A stretch of 64,000 nt of DNA from Gemmatimonadaceae bacterium (GCA_036496605.1 DASXKV010000067.1:1-64000); one strand, 5' to 3'; positions 16,143-25,276 are shown, numbered from the stretch's first letter. The notes: generated by a model not told the origin, from the letters alone. Program-made: numbers and translations.

Positions 16143-17681
16143 TTACTCAACTTTCTCGAGCGGGGCTTCCGCCGGTCCGCCGATCACCTGACCTTCGGGC
16201 GTGAACCGCGACCCGTGGCACGGACAATCCCAGCTGCGCTCGGCGTCGTTCCAGCGGACCAGGCACCCCATGTGCGTGCAGACGGCGCTCACTTTCACGA
16301 TGTCGCCGTCGTCCTTTCGGTGCACGGCGACGCGCTGACCGCCGAGGGAGATGACCTTGCCGCGACCGCGAGGGATGTTCTCGACGCCTGACGCGTCGTG
16401 CGGGCGCAGCCGATCGGCGATGTAATAGCGTGGGTAATCGATGTTTTCGCGGACGAGGCGCTCGAGTGCGCCTAACGAATGCGGCTTTCGATCGGGATCG
16501 AGGAGCTCCTGCCAGGGAGTGGGCCGGCCGAGAATCGCGCCCTGGATCATCAATCCGGCGAGAGTGCCGAAGGTGAGGCCATTCCCCGCGAATCCTGTCG
16601 CGATGTACTGGTGCGGCGAGACCTCACCGATGTACGGAAGGCCGTCGCTCGTCTCGATGACCTGACCCAGCCAGCGGCGCTCGATCTGCACCGATGGCAC
16701 GACGCGCAGCAACGTTTCCGCCAACCGCTCGAAGCATTCCTCGGTCTCGGTGACCTGGCCCGTTTTGTTGTCCTGGCCACCGAAAATCGCGTATCGTGCC
16801 GAGCCGCGATCGTGGACGCGGAGATAGTTGTACGGATTCGCCGTGTCGCAATACAGACCCGGCATCAGCGAACGATCGGCGATCGGACCGCCGAGCACAT
16901 AACTCGAGTAGAGGTGGAGCTTCGATTGAAAGACCGTTGCGCCAAGTAGGTTTCGAATGCCGACGAGCGGTGTGTGCGTCGCGATCACGAGATCGGAGCA
17001 GACCACGTTCTCGCCATTGACGATCACCGCGAACGGGTCCTCGATCATGGCGCCGACGTCACATCCTTCGCGCACGATGGAGCCGTCGCCCTCGATTGCC
17101 GATGCAAGGCCGAACAAGTAGTCCAACGGATGAAAGACTGCCTGATCGGCGAAGGCGATCGCTGCCTTGCTCGTCGGCGGCGCAAATTCGACGAAGCGTG
17201 CGGCGAAGCCGAGCGTGCGCGCGAGCTCCGCGTCGGCCCGCAGCGCCTCACGAGAAGCCACGGCATCAGGGTCGTCGACGAACGGAGCGCACAGGTATCC
17301 GGGGACGCGCTGGAAGCCGCACGCGATACCTGCAGCGCGGCTGAGCGATTCAATCAGGTCGATCGCGACGGCGCCGCCGCGCCACACGAGTTGTGCGGCG
17401 TCATTGCCGAATTGCTTCGCGAGCCGCGTGATGCGCTCATCGGTGACGTATGTCAGGTGCGCCGATGTGTTGCCGGAATCACCCGCGCCGAGTCGCGCCC
17501 GCTCGAAAACAGCAACGCGCTTGCCGGCCTGCTTGAGCAGGTACGCCGCCGTGAGGCCACAAATGCCGCCGCCGACAACGGCGACGTCGACCTCCGTCGG
17601 AAGCGCGCCGGTGAAGTGCGGTGGGGTCGAGGCGCGCCAGAGCGACTCGTCGATCGCTCTGGCGAGGCTCGTCGTCGTCAT
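16143..17681 (-). CDS. DAO-family FAD oxidoreductase fused to a C-terminal Rieske [2Fe-2S] domain
   Basis: 512 residues. FAD binding is at VAVVGGGICGLTAAYLLKQAGK (residues about 33-54) with the GDSGNTSAH block after it; GFAGNGLTFGTLAGLMI is the distal FAD contact. The last 45 residues are a Rieske site: C468-T-H470-MGC then C486-P-C-H489-GSRF, giving the C-x-H/C-x-x-H ligand set. Proteins of this architecture are widespread in bacteria but have no firmly assigned substrate. Its ATG overlaps the stop of the upstream YciE-like gene (ATGA), so the two are translationally coupled, which hints at a shared oxidative-stress or iron role. Confidence 0.92.
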   Translation of the reverse strand: MTTTSLARAIDESLWRASTPPHFTGALPTEVDVAVVGGGICGLTAAYLLKQAGKRVAVFERARLGAGDSGNTSAHLTYVTDERITRLAKQFGNDAAQLVWRGGAVAIDLIESLSRAAGIACGFQRVPGYLCAPFVDDPDAVASREALRADAELARTLGFAARFVEFAPPTSKAAIAFADQAVFHPLDYLFGLASAIEGDGSIVREGCDVGAMIEDPFAVIVNGENVVCSDLVIATHTPLVGIRNLLGATVFQSKLHLYSSYVLGGPIADRSLMPGLYCDTANPYNYLRVHDRGSARYAIFGGQDNKTGQVTETEECFERLAETLLRVVPSVQIERRWLGQVIETSDGLPYIGEVSPHQYIATGFAGNGLTFGTLAGLMIQGAILGRPTPWQELLDPDRKPHSLGALERLVRENIDYPRYYIADRLRPHDASGVENIPRGRGKVISLGGQRVAVHRKDDGDIVKVSAVCTHMGCLVRWNDAERSWDCPCHGSRFTPEGQVIGGPAEAPLEKVE

Positions 17682-18241
17682 CGCATGTCCGGTCGATTGC
17701 GCTCGACCTCACCAAAACGCTGCGACGTCACGTCGCGATCGAAGCGCGTCGTGCGCTGGGCGTCAGGGTTCACGATCGACTCCGCAATCTGCGTCAACTT
17801 CTTGTCCGTCTCGGCTTCTTCGTCGAGCGTCCTCTGCAGATCCGAGGCGTCTTCCGTGAGGCCAAGCGCATCGGCGTACGTGCGAGCACAGCCGTAGCCG
17901 GCGATCTCGTAATGCTCCACACGCTGCGCCGCCGCGATGAGTGCCGCATCGACGACGCTCTGATTGCCGCCTTTCTTAATCGCTTCACTGCCTTCCTTCA
18001 ACAGCCCTTCCATTCCCTTGCACTTCTTGTCGTCGATCCTTTCTCCGAGGCGTTTGCCGATGGCCTCCAGGCGACGCGCGTGCTCCCGCGTCTGCGTCAG
18101 ATGCTTGGAGAATCCGTCGCGAAGCTGCGCGTGCGACGTCGTCTCGATCATTTTCGGCAGCGCCTCGATAATCTGCGTCTCCGCGCTGTACAGATCGCCG
18201 ATCTGATCGAGATAGAGATCCTTCATGTTGTCGAGACCCAT
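17678..18241 (-). CDS. YciE/YciF-like DUF892 ferritin-like protein
   Basis: 187 residues. The pattern MKDLYLDQIGDLYSAETQIIEALPKMIE, then FSKHLTQTREHARRLE and a second helical pair with AAQRVEHYEIAGYGCARTYA and LDEEAETDKKLTQIAE, is DUF892; the Glu and His residues of the E-x-x-H and E-H-YE helices fit a di-iron four-helix bundle. I start at the ATG at 18241 (GGAGG nine bases upstream) rather than the TTG at 18259. These proteins are induced by osmotic and oxidative stress in several bacteria. It is the first gene of a coupled pair with the FAD-Rieske oxidoreductase and divergent from galT. Confidence 0.9.
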   Translation of the reverse strand: MGLDNMKDLYLDQIGDLYSAETQIIEALPKMIETTSHAQLRDGFSKHLTQTREHARRLEAIGKRLGERIDDKKCKGMEGLLKEGSEAIKKGGNQSVVDAALIAAAQRVEHYEIAGYGCARTYADALGLTEDASDLQRTLDEEAETDKKLTQIAESIVNPDAQRTTRFDRDVTSQRFGEVERNRPDMR

Positions 18242-18316
18242 GATGCCTTTCCTCCGCAAAAATCAGGGATCGGCATAGTTTGCAGGAAGCACGCCTTTGT
18301 CGCAGAATCATGACCC

Positions 18317-19345
18317 ATGGTCTGGGAAGAACGCTGGCACCCGCTACGCCGGGAGTGGGTCATCATCTCGTCGCATCGTGACGAACGTCCGTGGCACGGC
18401 GAACGCGTGTCCAATGACAGGCGTGCGGTGCCTCCATACGCACCGGACTGCTATCTGTGTCCCGGCAACGGGCGCAGCTCTGGTCAACGAAACGAGCAAT
18501 ACAGCGGCGTTTTCGTTTTCGACAACGACCATCCGTGCGTCGGGCCTTCCGCGCCAAACGAGCTTTCGTCGCCATCAGGGATTTACCAGAACCGACCGGC
18601 GCGCGGCGTGGCGCGCGTCGTCTGCTTCGACTGTCGCCACAACGTCACGCTCGCTCAGTTGAGCGAAGTAGAAATCCTCTCTTTGCTGACGACGTTGCAG
18701 GCGCAGTACGTGGAGCTCGGTGCGCGCGATGAGGTGAAGTGCGTTCACATCTTCGAGAACAAGGGCGAAGTCGTGGGCGTGAGCAATCCGCACCCACACT
18801 GCCAGATCTACGCAACGGATTTCGTGTTCAAAACGGTCGAGATCGAGGCCGAGGCGCAGGCGGATCATCTCGAGAAGTACGGCCAGCCGCTCTTTCAAGA
18901 CATGATCGCGGCCGAGGAATCGGACGGCCGGCGACTCCTTGTGCGACGCGATCGCGCACTCTCGTTCGTTCCCTACTTCGCGCGCTATCCATACGAGACC
19001 TACGTTGCGCCTCGCGAGACGCGACCGAGTCTGGCAGCGCTCACACACGACGAGCTCGTGGACTTGAGCGCCGTCCTGCGCGAAACGTTGATCCGACTCG
19101 ACAATCTGTGGCGCATGTCTTTTCCCTACGTGATGGTGCTCCATCAGGCGCCGACGGATGGAGGCGCTCATCCGGGATTTCACTGCCACATTCAGATCCA
19201 TCCGCCGCTGCGCAAGCCGGGTCTCCTCAAGTATCTCGCCGGCCCGGAAATCGGCGGGGGAAACTTTCTCAACGACACCGCGCCCGAGGAGAAAGCTACC
19301 GAGCTGCGCGCCGTCTCGAGCGTACACTACACACAGGCCGAGTGA
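18317..19345 (+). CDS. galT: Galactose-1-phosphate uridylyltransferase
   Basis: 342 residues, normal length for the family. Zinc ligands C45 and C48 are in CYLCPGN, the FVFDNDHPC block follows, and the active-site HPH (H159-P160-H161, the second His being the UMP carrier) sits in [11 protein letters not shown]. The C-terminal [21 protein letters not shown] carries the second conserved His cluster. The enzyme exchanges UMP between UDP-glucose and galactose-1-phosphate in the Leloir pathway. The next gene starts one base after its stop, and a kinase follows with an ATGA overlap, so all three form one operon. No galE or galM is in the window; they may lie elsewhere. Confidence 0.92.
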   Translation: MVWEERWHPLRREWVIISSHRDERPWHGERVSNDRRAVPPYAPDCYLCPGNGRSSGQRNEQYSGVFVFDNDHPCVGPSAPNELSSPSGIYQNRPARGVARVVCFDCRHNVTLAQLSEVEILSLLTTLQAQYVELGARDEVKCVHIFENKGEVVGVSNPHPHCQIYATDFVFKTVEIEAEAQADHLEKYGQPLFQDMIAAEESDGRRLLVRRDRALSFVPYFARYPYETYVAPRETRPSLAALTHDELVDLSAVLRETLIRLDNLWRMSFPYVMVLHQAPTDGGAHPGFHCHIQIHPPLRKPGLLKYLAGPEIGGGNFLNDTAPEEKATELRAVSSVHYTQAE

Positions 19346-19346
19346 G

Positions 19347-20354
19347 GTGACGGCCGTGGAAAGTCTGCTCGAACCGATCCGGGCGATTCACGAGCGGATT
19401 CGTGATGCCGTCGTCGAAGCGTGCGAGCGACAATCATCGGAGCAGCTCGCGACCGTCGCGACGGACGACGCAGCCGAAAGCGACACCATTTACGCGATCG
19501 ACCGAATTGGAGAGCAGCTTTTCGTCGACGGCCTGAGCGAACTGGCGCGGCGCGAGCCGATCTGTCTCGTCGGCGAAGGACTCGCCGACGGCCTGGTGCT
19601 GCCTAAAGGCACGAGCGGCGACGACTGCCGCTGGCGCGTGTTGATCGATCCGATCGACGGCACACGTGGACTGATGTATCAGAAGCGGAGCGCCTGGATC
19701 CTCACCGGCGTCGCGCCGAACCGTGGTCCGGCGACTCGGCTGCGTGACATCGCCCTCGCGGTGCAGACCGAGATCCCGCTCGTGAAACAGCATCTGTGCG
19801 ATCAGCTCTGGGCGATGCGCGGACGCGGTGTCGAGGCGCGGCGACTCAATCGTCTCTCGGGTGGCTGCGAGCGCCTAACGCTGCGACCATCGCGAGCGGC
19901 GGGGATCGAACACGGCTTTGCCACGGTTGTGCGATTCTTCCCAGGCGCGCGCGATGTTCTCGCGGCAATCGACGACGACATCGCCCGCGCGCTGGTGCCT
20001 CCGAAGCCGGGACGAGCCGCGTGCTTCGAGGATCAGTACACGTCGACGGGGGGCGAGCTGTATGAATTGATGGCCGGTCATGATCGCTTCGTTGCGGACT
20101 TGCGGCCACTGATGCAATCGGTGCGCGCCTCACGAGGCCTTCCGTCAGGGCTGTGTTGTCATCCTTATGATCTCTGCACCGCGCTCGTCGCCCAGGAGTC
20201 GGGCGTGATCGTCACCGATCACGCGGGCGCGGCGATCGATACGCCCTTCGACACCCTGGCCGACGTGAGCTGGGTCGGCTACGCGAACGAACGTGTGCGC
20301 GCCGCAGTCGAACCCGTGCTGCAAGCGTCGCTCCGGCAGCGAGGGCTTCTATGA
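19347..20354 (+). CDS. Inositol monophosphatase family (IMPase-like) phosphatase
   Basis: 335 residues from the GTG at 19347 (GTG at 19356 is an alternative). Metal-binding motifs are present in order: E77 in LVGEGLAD, D101-P-I-D104-G-T106 in VLIDPIDGTRGLM, and a C-terminal D in HPYDLCTALVAQESGVIVTD. This is the FIG superfamily: Mg-dependent, Li-sensitive sugar or inositol phosphatases. The segment between the two motif groups is longer than in typical IMPases. Its place between galT and a sugar kinase gene suggests a sugar-phosphate substrate made or released by that pathway, but the substrate is not shown. The stop overlaps the kinase ATG (ATGA). Confidence 0.82.
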   Translation: MTAVESLLEPIRAIHERIRDAVVEACERQSSEQLATVATDDAAESDTIYAIDRIGEQLFVDGLSELARREPICLVGEGLADGLVLPKGTSGDDCRWRVLIDPIDGTRGLMYQKRSAWILTGVAPNRGPATRLRDIALAVQTEIPLVKQHLCDQLWAMRGRGVEARRLNRLSGGCERLTLRPSRAAGIEHGFATVVRFFPGARDVLAAIDDDIARALVPPKPGRAACFEDQYTSTGGELYELMAGHDRFVADLRPLMQSVRASRGLPSGLCCHPYDLCTALVAQESGVIVTDHAGAAIDTPFDTLADVSWVGYANERVRAAVEPVLQASLRQRGLL

Positions 20355-21871
20355 GCGAACGTCTGGCCGAGCGTTCGGGCGTCGAGGTGCGACGTCTGGC
20401 AGCGCTGCGCGACGCCGGCGAGGCGCATTGGTTCCAGAGCGCGATAGACCGTCTGCGCGGTCTGCCGCACGAAGCCGATGAGCGTGTGCGCAACTTCTTC
20501 GCGAGGGATGCGCCGATCTACATCGGCCGGGCACCCGGCCGCCTCGACGTCATGGGTGGCATCGCCGACTACAGCGGATCCGTCGTGCTGGAATTGCCGC
20601 TTGACTGTGCAACGGTGGCGATGGTTCAGCCGCGCACGACACGGTTCTGCGAAATGGCGACCCGCCGCGGTGAACGATGGCACCTGTTTCGTATGGAGTC
20701 ATCGCGGTTGGCCTCAGGCCGTCCGCTCGGAACGCAGGCGGCGCTCAGGGCGTGGTTCCATGGCCGTGGCAGCGAGCGATGGGCGAGCTACTGCGCTGGC
20801 GTCATTCAGTGTTTCCTGCAGCGCGCCGCGCGCGAGGGAGGCCGGGTGCCGGTCGGACTGCGAGTCGTCATCGATTCGACGGTGCCGGCGGGGCGAGGCG
20901 TCGCGTCGTCGGCGGCGATCGAGGTCGCGGTCGGGATGGCGGTGGCCGCGGCGTGTTGCAGCACGGTGTCGGCGACGGAGCTTGCCACGCTCTGTCAGTC
21001 GGTAGAGAACAACGTCGTTGGCGCGCCGTGCGGCATCATGGATCAGATGACGAGCGCCTGCGGCCGTCGCGGCAGTCTTTTGCGCCTGCTCTGTCAGCCA
21101 GGGTCGATCGAGGGTCACGTCGAGATTCCGGCCGGCTATCGTTTCTATGGCATCGACTCCGGTATCTCGCACGTAGTGTCGGGCGCGGACTATGGCACCG
21201 TCCGGACCGCGGCGTTCATGGGCTATCGAATGATCGCCGCGCGTGCGGGTCTCCGCGTCGAGCGCGAAGGCAATCGTGTCCGAATCGACGACCCGCACTG
21301 GCGCGGGTATCTGGCGAATCTTTCCGATTCCGAGTTCACTCATCTTGCCGAAAGCCTGCCCGCGGCGATCGGCGGTGCCGAGTTCCTCGAGCGTTATGAC
21401 GGCATCACTGACTCGGTGACGGCGGTCCGCGCGGATCGGCGCTATCCTGTACTTGCCGCAACTGGTCATCCCGTGCGCGAGCACGCTCGCGTTAGGCGAT
21501 TCGCGGAGCTGTTGACCTCCCTCGCCGCTCGGCCCGCCGCGGCAGTCGAGATGGGACGGCTCATGGTCGACTCGCACCGAAGCTATGGAGCGTGCGGCCT
21601 CGGCAGCACCGGGACGGACCGACTCGTCGAGCTCGTGGCCGCCGTCGGGGCCGACCGCGGCGTCCACGGCGCAAAGATCACCGGCGGCGGCAGTGGCGGC
21701 ACGGTCGCCGTATTCGCAACGGTCGAAGCAGAACCACTGGTGCGGGACGTGGCCGCTCGTTATGCAGCCGAGTCGGGTCGTCGCGCCAGTGTGTTCACGG
21801 AGTCAGGGCCCGGCGCGGCGGAGATCGGTGTCCTGATGCTCGAGCCGTCGGACAGCCAACACCAAGCCTAA
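20351..21871 (+). CDS. GHMP sugar kinase, L-arabinokinase / galactokinase-like
   Basis: 506 residues with three GHMP motifs: I, GRAPGRLDVMGGIADYSGS at about 59-77; II, VPAGRGVASSAAIEVA; III, KITGGGSGGTVAVF. The segment VVGAPCGIMDQMTS is the sugar-contact region. Motif I reads DVMGGIADYSGS, as in the kinase domain of plant L-arabinokinases, not the NLIGEHTDYNGG of classical galactokinase; the CGLGSTGTDRLVELV stretch also fits that group. It may phosphorylate galactose, arabinose or a related sugar at C1. It completes a galT-phosphatase-kinase operon. The stop codon TAA is formed by a GCCTAACG octamer that also gives the stop of the opposing gene. Confidence 0.8.
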   Translation: MSERLAERSGVEVRRLAALRDAGEAHWFQSAIDRLRGLPHEADERVRNFFARDAPIYIGRAPGRLDVMGGIADYSGSVVLELPLDCATVAMVQPRTTRFCEMATRRGERWHLFRMESSRLASGRPLGTQAALRAWFHGRGSERWASYCAGVIQCFLQRAAREGGRVPVGLRVVIDSTVPAGRGVASSAAIEVAVGMAVAAACCSTVSATELATLCQSVENNVVGAPCGIMDQMTSACGRRGSLLRLLCQPGSIEGHVEIPAGYRFYGIDSGISHVVSGADYGTVRTAAFMGYRMIAARAGLRVEREGNRVRIDDPHWRGYLANLSDSEFTHLAESLPAAIGGAEFLERYDGITDSVTAVRADRRYPVLAATGHPVREHARVRRFAELLTSLAARPAAAVEMGRLMVDSHRSYGACGLGSTGTDRLVELVAAVGADRGVHGAKITGGGSGGTVAVFATVEAEPLVRDVAARYAAESGRRASVFTESGPGAAEIGVLMLEPSDSQHQA

Positions 21872-22335
21872 CGACGAGCAATCAGTGGCGCCCCGAGCAG
21901 CTCTGGTGTCGCCAGCTGTGTCTGCACAAACGTCCAGCGCTGGGTCAGGATCGACGAGGGTGCCTGCGCGATCGTGAACGTCGCCCGTGGATCGAGCGCC
22001 GCCTGTGCTGAGCGCTCCACGCCCGCGAGGACGGCTAAACGGACGAAGCCAGACGTCTCCGAAAGCGCGGCGCCGGGGATCCGAAGCGTCGTAAGCGCGC
22101 CAGGCGCAACGCGGCCGAGCCACCATTCGCGTTTTTCGCCGACGAAATAGACGTCGACGTGAGTCTGCCCCTGGTTGTCGAAGCGAATGGCGACCGGGTG
22201 TGCCGGTGTGGCCACCGCACCGTCCCAGGTGACCGGCGTCGCTGCTGGGGCACAAGCGCCGAGCACGAGCGTCGCCGGCAGAGCGACCGCGAGTGAAACC
22301 GCTGAAACAGCAGTACGGATAAGCGTCGTAGTCAT
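21868..22335 (-). CDS. Predicted lipoprotein of unknown function
   Basis: 155 residues from the ATG at 22335, chosen because GGAGG precedes it by five bases. A lipoprotein signal peptide is clear: hydrophobic VSAVSLAVALPATLVLGAC with a lipobox ending LGAC. The mature part is beta-rich (VAIRFDNQGQTHVDVYFVGEKREWWLGRVAPGALTTLRIP), which resembles small immunoglobulin-like secreted proteins of this phylum. I assign no function. It overlaps the kinase gene tail-to-tail by 4 bases; the shared octamer at 21866-21873 supplies TAA on one strand and TAG on the other. Confidence 0.75.
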   Translation of the reverse strand: MTTTLIRTAVSAVSLAVALPATLVLGACAPAATPVTWDGAVATPAHPVAIRFDNQGQTHVDVYFVGEKREWWLGRVAPGALTTLRIPGAALSETSGFVRLAVLAGVERSAQAALDPRATFTIAQAPSSILTQRWTFVQTQLATPELLGAPLIARR

Positions 22336-22478
22336 CCTGTCCTCCATCGAAGGAATCAGGCGCGTTCAGCGCCTCATTCCATAGCGCGTCAAATGAGACC
22401 AAACCCACTCACCGTCCCGAGTGTCCATCAAGCAGACGGGCTTCTTCCACTCCAGCTTCCCCGGGTCGCCGCGAAACC

Positions 22479-23072
22479 ATGCACATTCCCACGCCGCCAG
22501 ATGGCGCGCACGAGGTTACCGAACTCCTGCGCGCATGGGGCGCAGGTGACGAACAGGCCTCCGACGAGCTCGCGCGGCTCGTCTACGAGGAGTTGCGGCG
22601 CCAGGCGCGACACGCCCTGATCAAGGAAGGCGATGGGCACACACTGCAGCCGACCGCACTCGTACATGAGGCGTGGATGCGCCTCGACGAACAGCACGGC
22701 GCGAGCTGGGAGAGCCGGACTCAGTTTTTCGCCGTTGCCGCACAGATGATGCGACGCGTGCTCGTCGATCATGCGCGCTCGCGTCGCACACTGAAGCGGG
22801 GAGGCGCCGCAGCGCAGGTGACACTCGGCGGCGTGGAGGGCGAGCTGGCTGTCGACGGGACGCCGCTCGACGCCGTGGATCTGCTCGCCCTGGACGATGC
22901 GCTCGCTCGCCTCGCGGCGCTCGATCCGTCGAAGGCGCGTCTCGTCGAGCTGCGCTATTTCGCCGGGTTCAGCATACCGGAGGCCGCCGCGGCGCTCGGC
23001 GTGTCCGAGGCGACGATTGGTCGCGAGTGGGTCGTCGCGCGCGCGTGGTTGCGACGCGAGCTGGAGGCCTAA
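22479..23072 (+). CDS. ECF-type RNA polymerase sigma factor (TIGR02999 group)
   Basis: 197 residues. Region 2 lies in LARLVYEELRRQARHALIKEGDGHTLQPTALVHEAWMRL and the FFAVAAQMMRRVLVDHARSR block; region 4 is LDPSKARLVELRYFAGFSIPEAAAALGVSEATIGREW, a helix-turn-helix. This matches the large ECF group of Acidobacteriota, Planctomycetota and Gemmatimonadota that is usually encoded beside a Ser/Thr kinase instead of an anti-sigma gene. Here the kinase gene starts two bases after its stop, supporting control by phosphorylation. The stop TAA is part of a GCCTAACG octamer at 23067-23074. Confidence 0.92.
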   Translation: MHIPTPPDGAHEVTELLRAWGAGDEQASDELARLVYEELRRQARHALIKEGDGHTLQPTALVHEAWMRLDEQHGASWESRTQFFAVAAQMMRRVLVDHARSRRTLKRGGAAAQVTLGGVEGELAVDGTPLDAVDLLALDDALARLAALDPSKARLVELRYFAGFSIPEAAAALGVSEATIGREWVVARAWLRRELEA

Positions 23073-23074
23073 CG

Positions 23075-25228
23075 ATGACGATGCCCGAGCCCTCCGGCAT
23101 ACCTCCAATGTCACCGGAGCGGTGGCGCCTGATCGAGGTAGTCTTCCAGGGCGCGCTGGCGTGCACGGCGGATCAGCGTGAGAGTTTCCTCAAGGACGCG
23201 TGCGGCGACGACGACGCGATGCGGCGGGAAGCCCTGTCACTGCTCGCCGCGCACGAGAGTATGACGGAGAGCTTTCTCGAGCGTCCGGCCGGCTCAGCGC
23301 TGCCGCCTAACGAACGCACCGCCGCAGCGTTGGCGAACGCGCTGGACGGGCGCTACGCGATCGAGCGCGAGATCGCGCACGGCGGGATGGCGACGGTCTA
23401 TCTTGCGCGCGATCTGCGCCACGACCGCAGCGTCGCGATCAAGGTGATGCGGGACGAGATTGCAGCAGCCGTTGGGGCACAGCGATTCCTGGAGGAGATT
23501 CGCGTCACCGCGTCGCTCCAGCATCCGCACGTTCTCCCGTTGTACGACTCGGGAAGCGCCGGCGGCCTCCTCTGGTACGTCATGCCATTCGCCGACGGAG
23601 AAACACTGCGTTCTCGCCTCGAGCGCGAGCGGCGGCTTCCCATCGAGGACGCGTTGCAAATCGCGCGCGAGATCGCGGAGGCGCTCGAGCACGCGCACGC
23701 GCGTGGCGTCGTCCACCGCGACATCAAACCGGAGAACGTGTTGCTCCAGGGCGGACATTCCCTCGTCGCTGACTTTGGGATCGCGCTTGCCCTCGAGCGC
23801 GCCGGCGGCGAGCGCCTAACGCGCACCGGCCTCACGCTCGGGACGCCGCAGTACATGTCGCCCGAGCAGGCACGAGGGGAGCGCGCTCTCGATGCCCGCG
23901 TCGACGTCTACGCGCTTGGCGCCGTGCTGCACGAGATGCTCGTGGGGGAGGCGCCATTTGCCGCGGAGTCGCGTCAGGTCATGCTTCAGCGGATTCTCAA
24001 GGAGCCCGCGAAGTCGCTCGCGACGCGTCGTCCCGAAGTTGCGCCGTGGCTCGACGCGGCCGTACAACGATCGTTGGCGAAGCGCGCCGAAGATCGGTTT
24101 CCGAGTGCAACCGCGTTCGCAACCGCGCTGGTCGCGCCAGCAGCAGGAGCGGAAGCGCCTTCGGAGTCACAGTTCGATGTGCCGCACCGGCAGCCTAACG
24201 ATGTGAAGTCGAGGGGCCTGGTGCCGACTCGAGTCGCGGTCTTCGCGGGCGTCGCGGGCATTGCGCTGGGGCTCGTCGTCGGTTGGATGCTTGCGCACGC
24301 GACACCGGTTCCACGGTGGGCGACTAACCGCCAGGGACTCGTACAACCAGAGAAGGCGGCCACAGCGGCGATTGCGAGCGCCGATATGGCTGCGAACACC
24401 GTTGGGTCTACTGACGGACTGTCGCTCGTCGTCGTCGATCGGGCGGGACGTTCGCTGCGCACAATTCCAGCAAATCGCCCGTGGACCCCGCGTTTCTCGC
24501 CGGACGGGCGTCGCGTCGCATACGGCGCATTCGGCTCGGGACGCGGTACGAGCGACCTGTGGATCACGGATCTCGACGCCGGCAGCACGCAGCGGCTCAC
24601 CGACGACGACGGCGATAGCAATGATCCGCAGTGGAGTCCGGACGGCAACGTCATCGCCTATTCGGTGAGCGCTCCAGGTGGAAAGGACGTGGCCGTGCGA
24701 CGCCTCGACGGCAGCGCGGCGCGAGTCGTCGCGTCGCGCGACGGCACGCAGTTCCCGAGCGATTGGCTGCGCGACGGGAATGCGCTTCTCGTCACCGACG
24801 ATCAAGGTGCGGGCGGGCATGACGTCATCGTGCAGCCGGCCGATGGATCGGCGGCACGGCCGTATGCGGCGACATCCGCGGATGAGACGGCGGCGCGGAT
24901 CTCCCCCGATGGGCACTGGATCGCGTACACGTCGGACCAGTCGGGAGCCCCAGAGGTCTATATGGATTCGTATCCGCGTGCCGGCCGACGCGTGGCGATC
25001 TCGAGGAACGGCGGAGTACACCCGGTCTGGCGCGCTGATGGGCGCGAGCTGTACTACTGGCGCAGCGATCGTCTCGTCGCGGTCCAACTGGGCATCGCAA
25101 CGTCAGGTGCGCTGCCGGCTGTCGTGTCGGAGTCGGTGTTGTTCAGGGCACCGTATGTCGTTGGACTGAACACGATGTATGATGCCTCCCCGGACGGCAG
25201 TCGATTCGTCGTTGTGCAACACCAATAG
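23075..25228 (+). CDS. Membrane Ser/Thr protein kinase with PD40/TolB-like beta-propeller sensor
   Basis: 717 residues. The Hanks kinase domain spans about 92-350: glycine loop IAHGGMATVYLARD, K123 in VAIKVM, HRDIKPEN with catalytic D216, DFG with D233, and TPQYMSPEQARGE. One membrane helix follows (VAVFAGVAGIALGLVVGWMLAHA, about 388-410). The periplasmic C-terminus contains PD40 repeats such as PRFSPDGRRVAYGAF, PQWSPDGNVIAYSV and ARISPDGHWIAYTSD, a TolB-type propeller. The kinase probably signals to the ECF sigma factor encoded two bases upstream; the propeller may sense an extracytoplasmic ligand. The N-terminal 90 residues match the usual helical leader of these kinases. Confidence 0.93.
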   Translation: MTMPEPSGIPPMSPERWRLIEVVFQGALACTADQRESFLKDACGDDDAMRREALSLLAAHESMTESFLERPAGSALPPNERTAAALANALDGRYAIEREIAHGGMATVYLARDLRHDRSVAIKVMRDEIAAAVGAQRFLEEIRVTASLQHPHVLPLYDSGSAGGLLWYVMPFADGETLRSRLERERRLPIEDALQIAREIAEALEHAHARGVVHRDIKPENVLLQGGHSLVADFGIALALERAGGERLTRTGLTLGTPQYMSPEQARGERALDARVDVYALGAVLHEMLVGEAPFAAESRQVMLQRILKEPAKSLATRRPEVAPWLDAAVQRSLAKRAEDRFPSATAFATALVAPAAGAEAPSESQFDVPHRQPNDVKSRGLVPTRVAVFAGVAGIALGLVVGWMLAHATPVPRWATNRQGLVQPEKAATAAIASADMAANTVGSTDGLSLVVVDRAGRSLRTIPANRPWTPRFSPDGRRVAYGAFGSGRGTSDLWITDLDAGSTQRLTDDDGDSNDPQWSPDGNVIAYSVSAPGGKDVAVRRLDGSAARVVASRDGTQFPSDWLRDGNALLVTDDQGAGGHDVIVQPADGSAARPYAATSADETAARISPDGHWIAYTSDQSGAPEVYMDSYPRAGRRVAISRNGGVHPVWRADGRELYYWRSDRLVAVQLGIATSGALPAVVSESVLFRAPYVVGLNTMYDASPDGSRFVVVQHQ

Positions 25229-25276
25229 GACGAAACGCTGGCCGAGCGTCGCGACCTGCCGCGACGAAGGCAGAGA

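Noticed and set aside
20351-21871. Calling the GHMP kinase a plain galactokinase
   Set aside because: Motif I (DVMGGIADYSGS) fits the arabinokinase group better, so no galK symbol was given.
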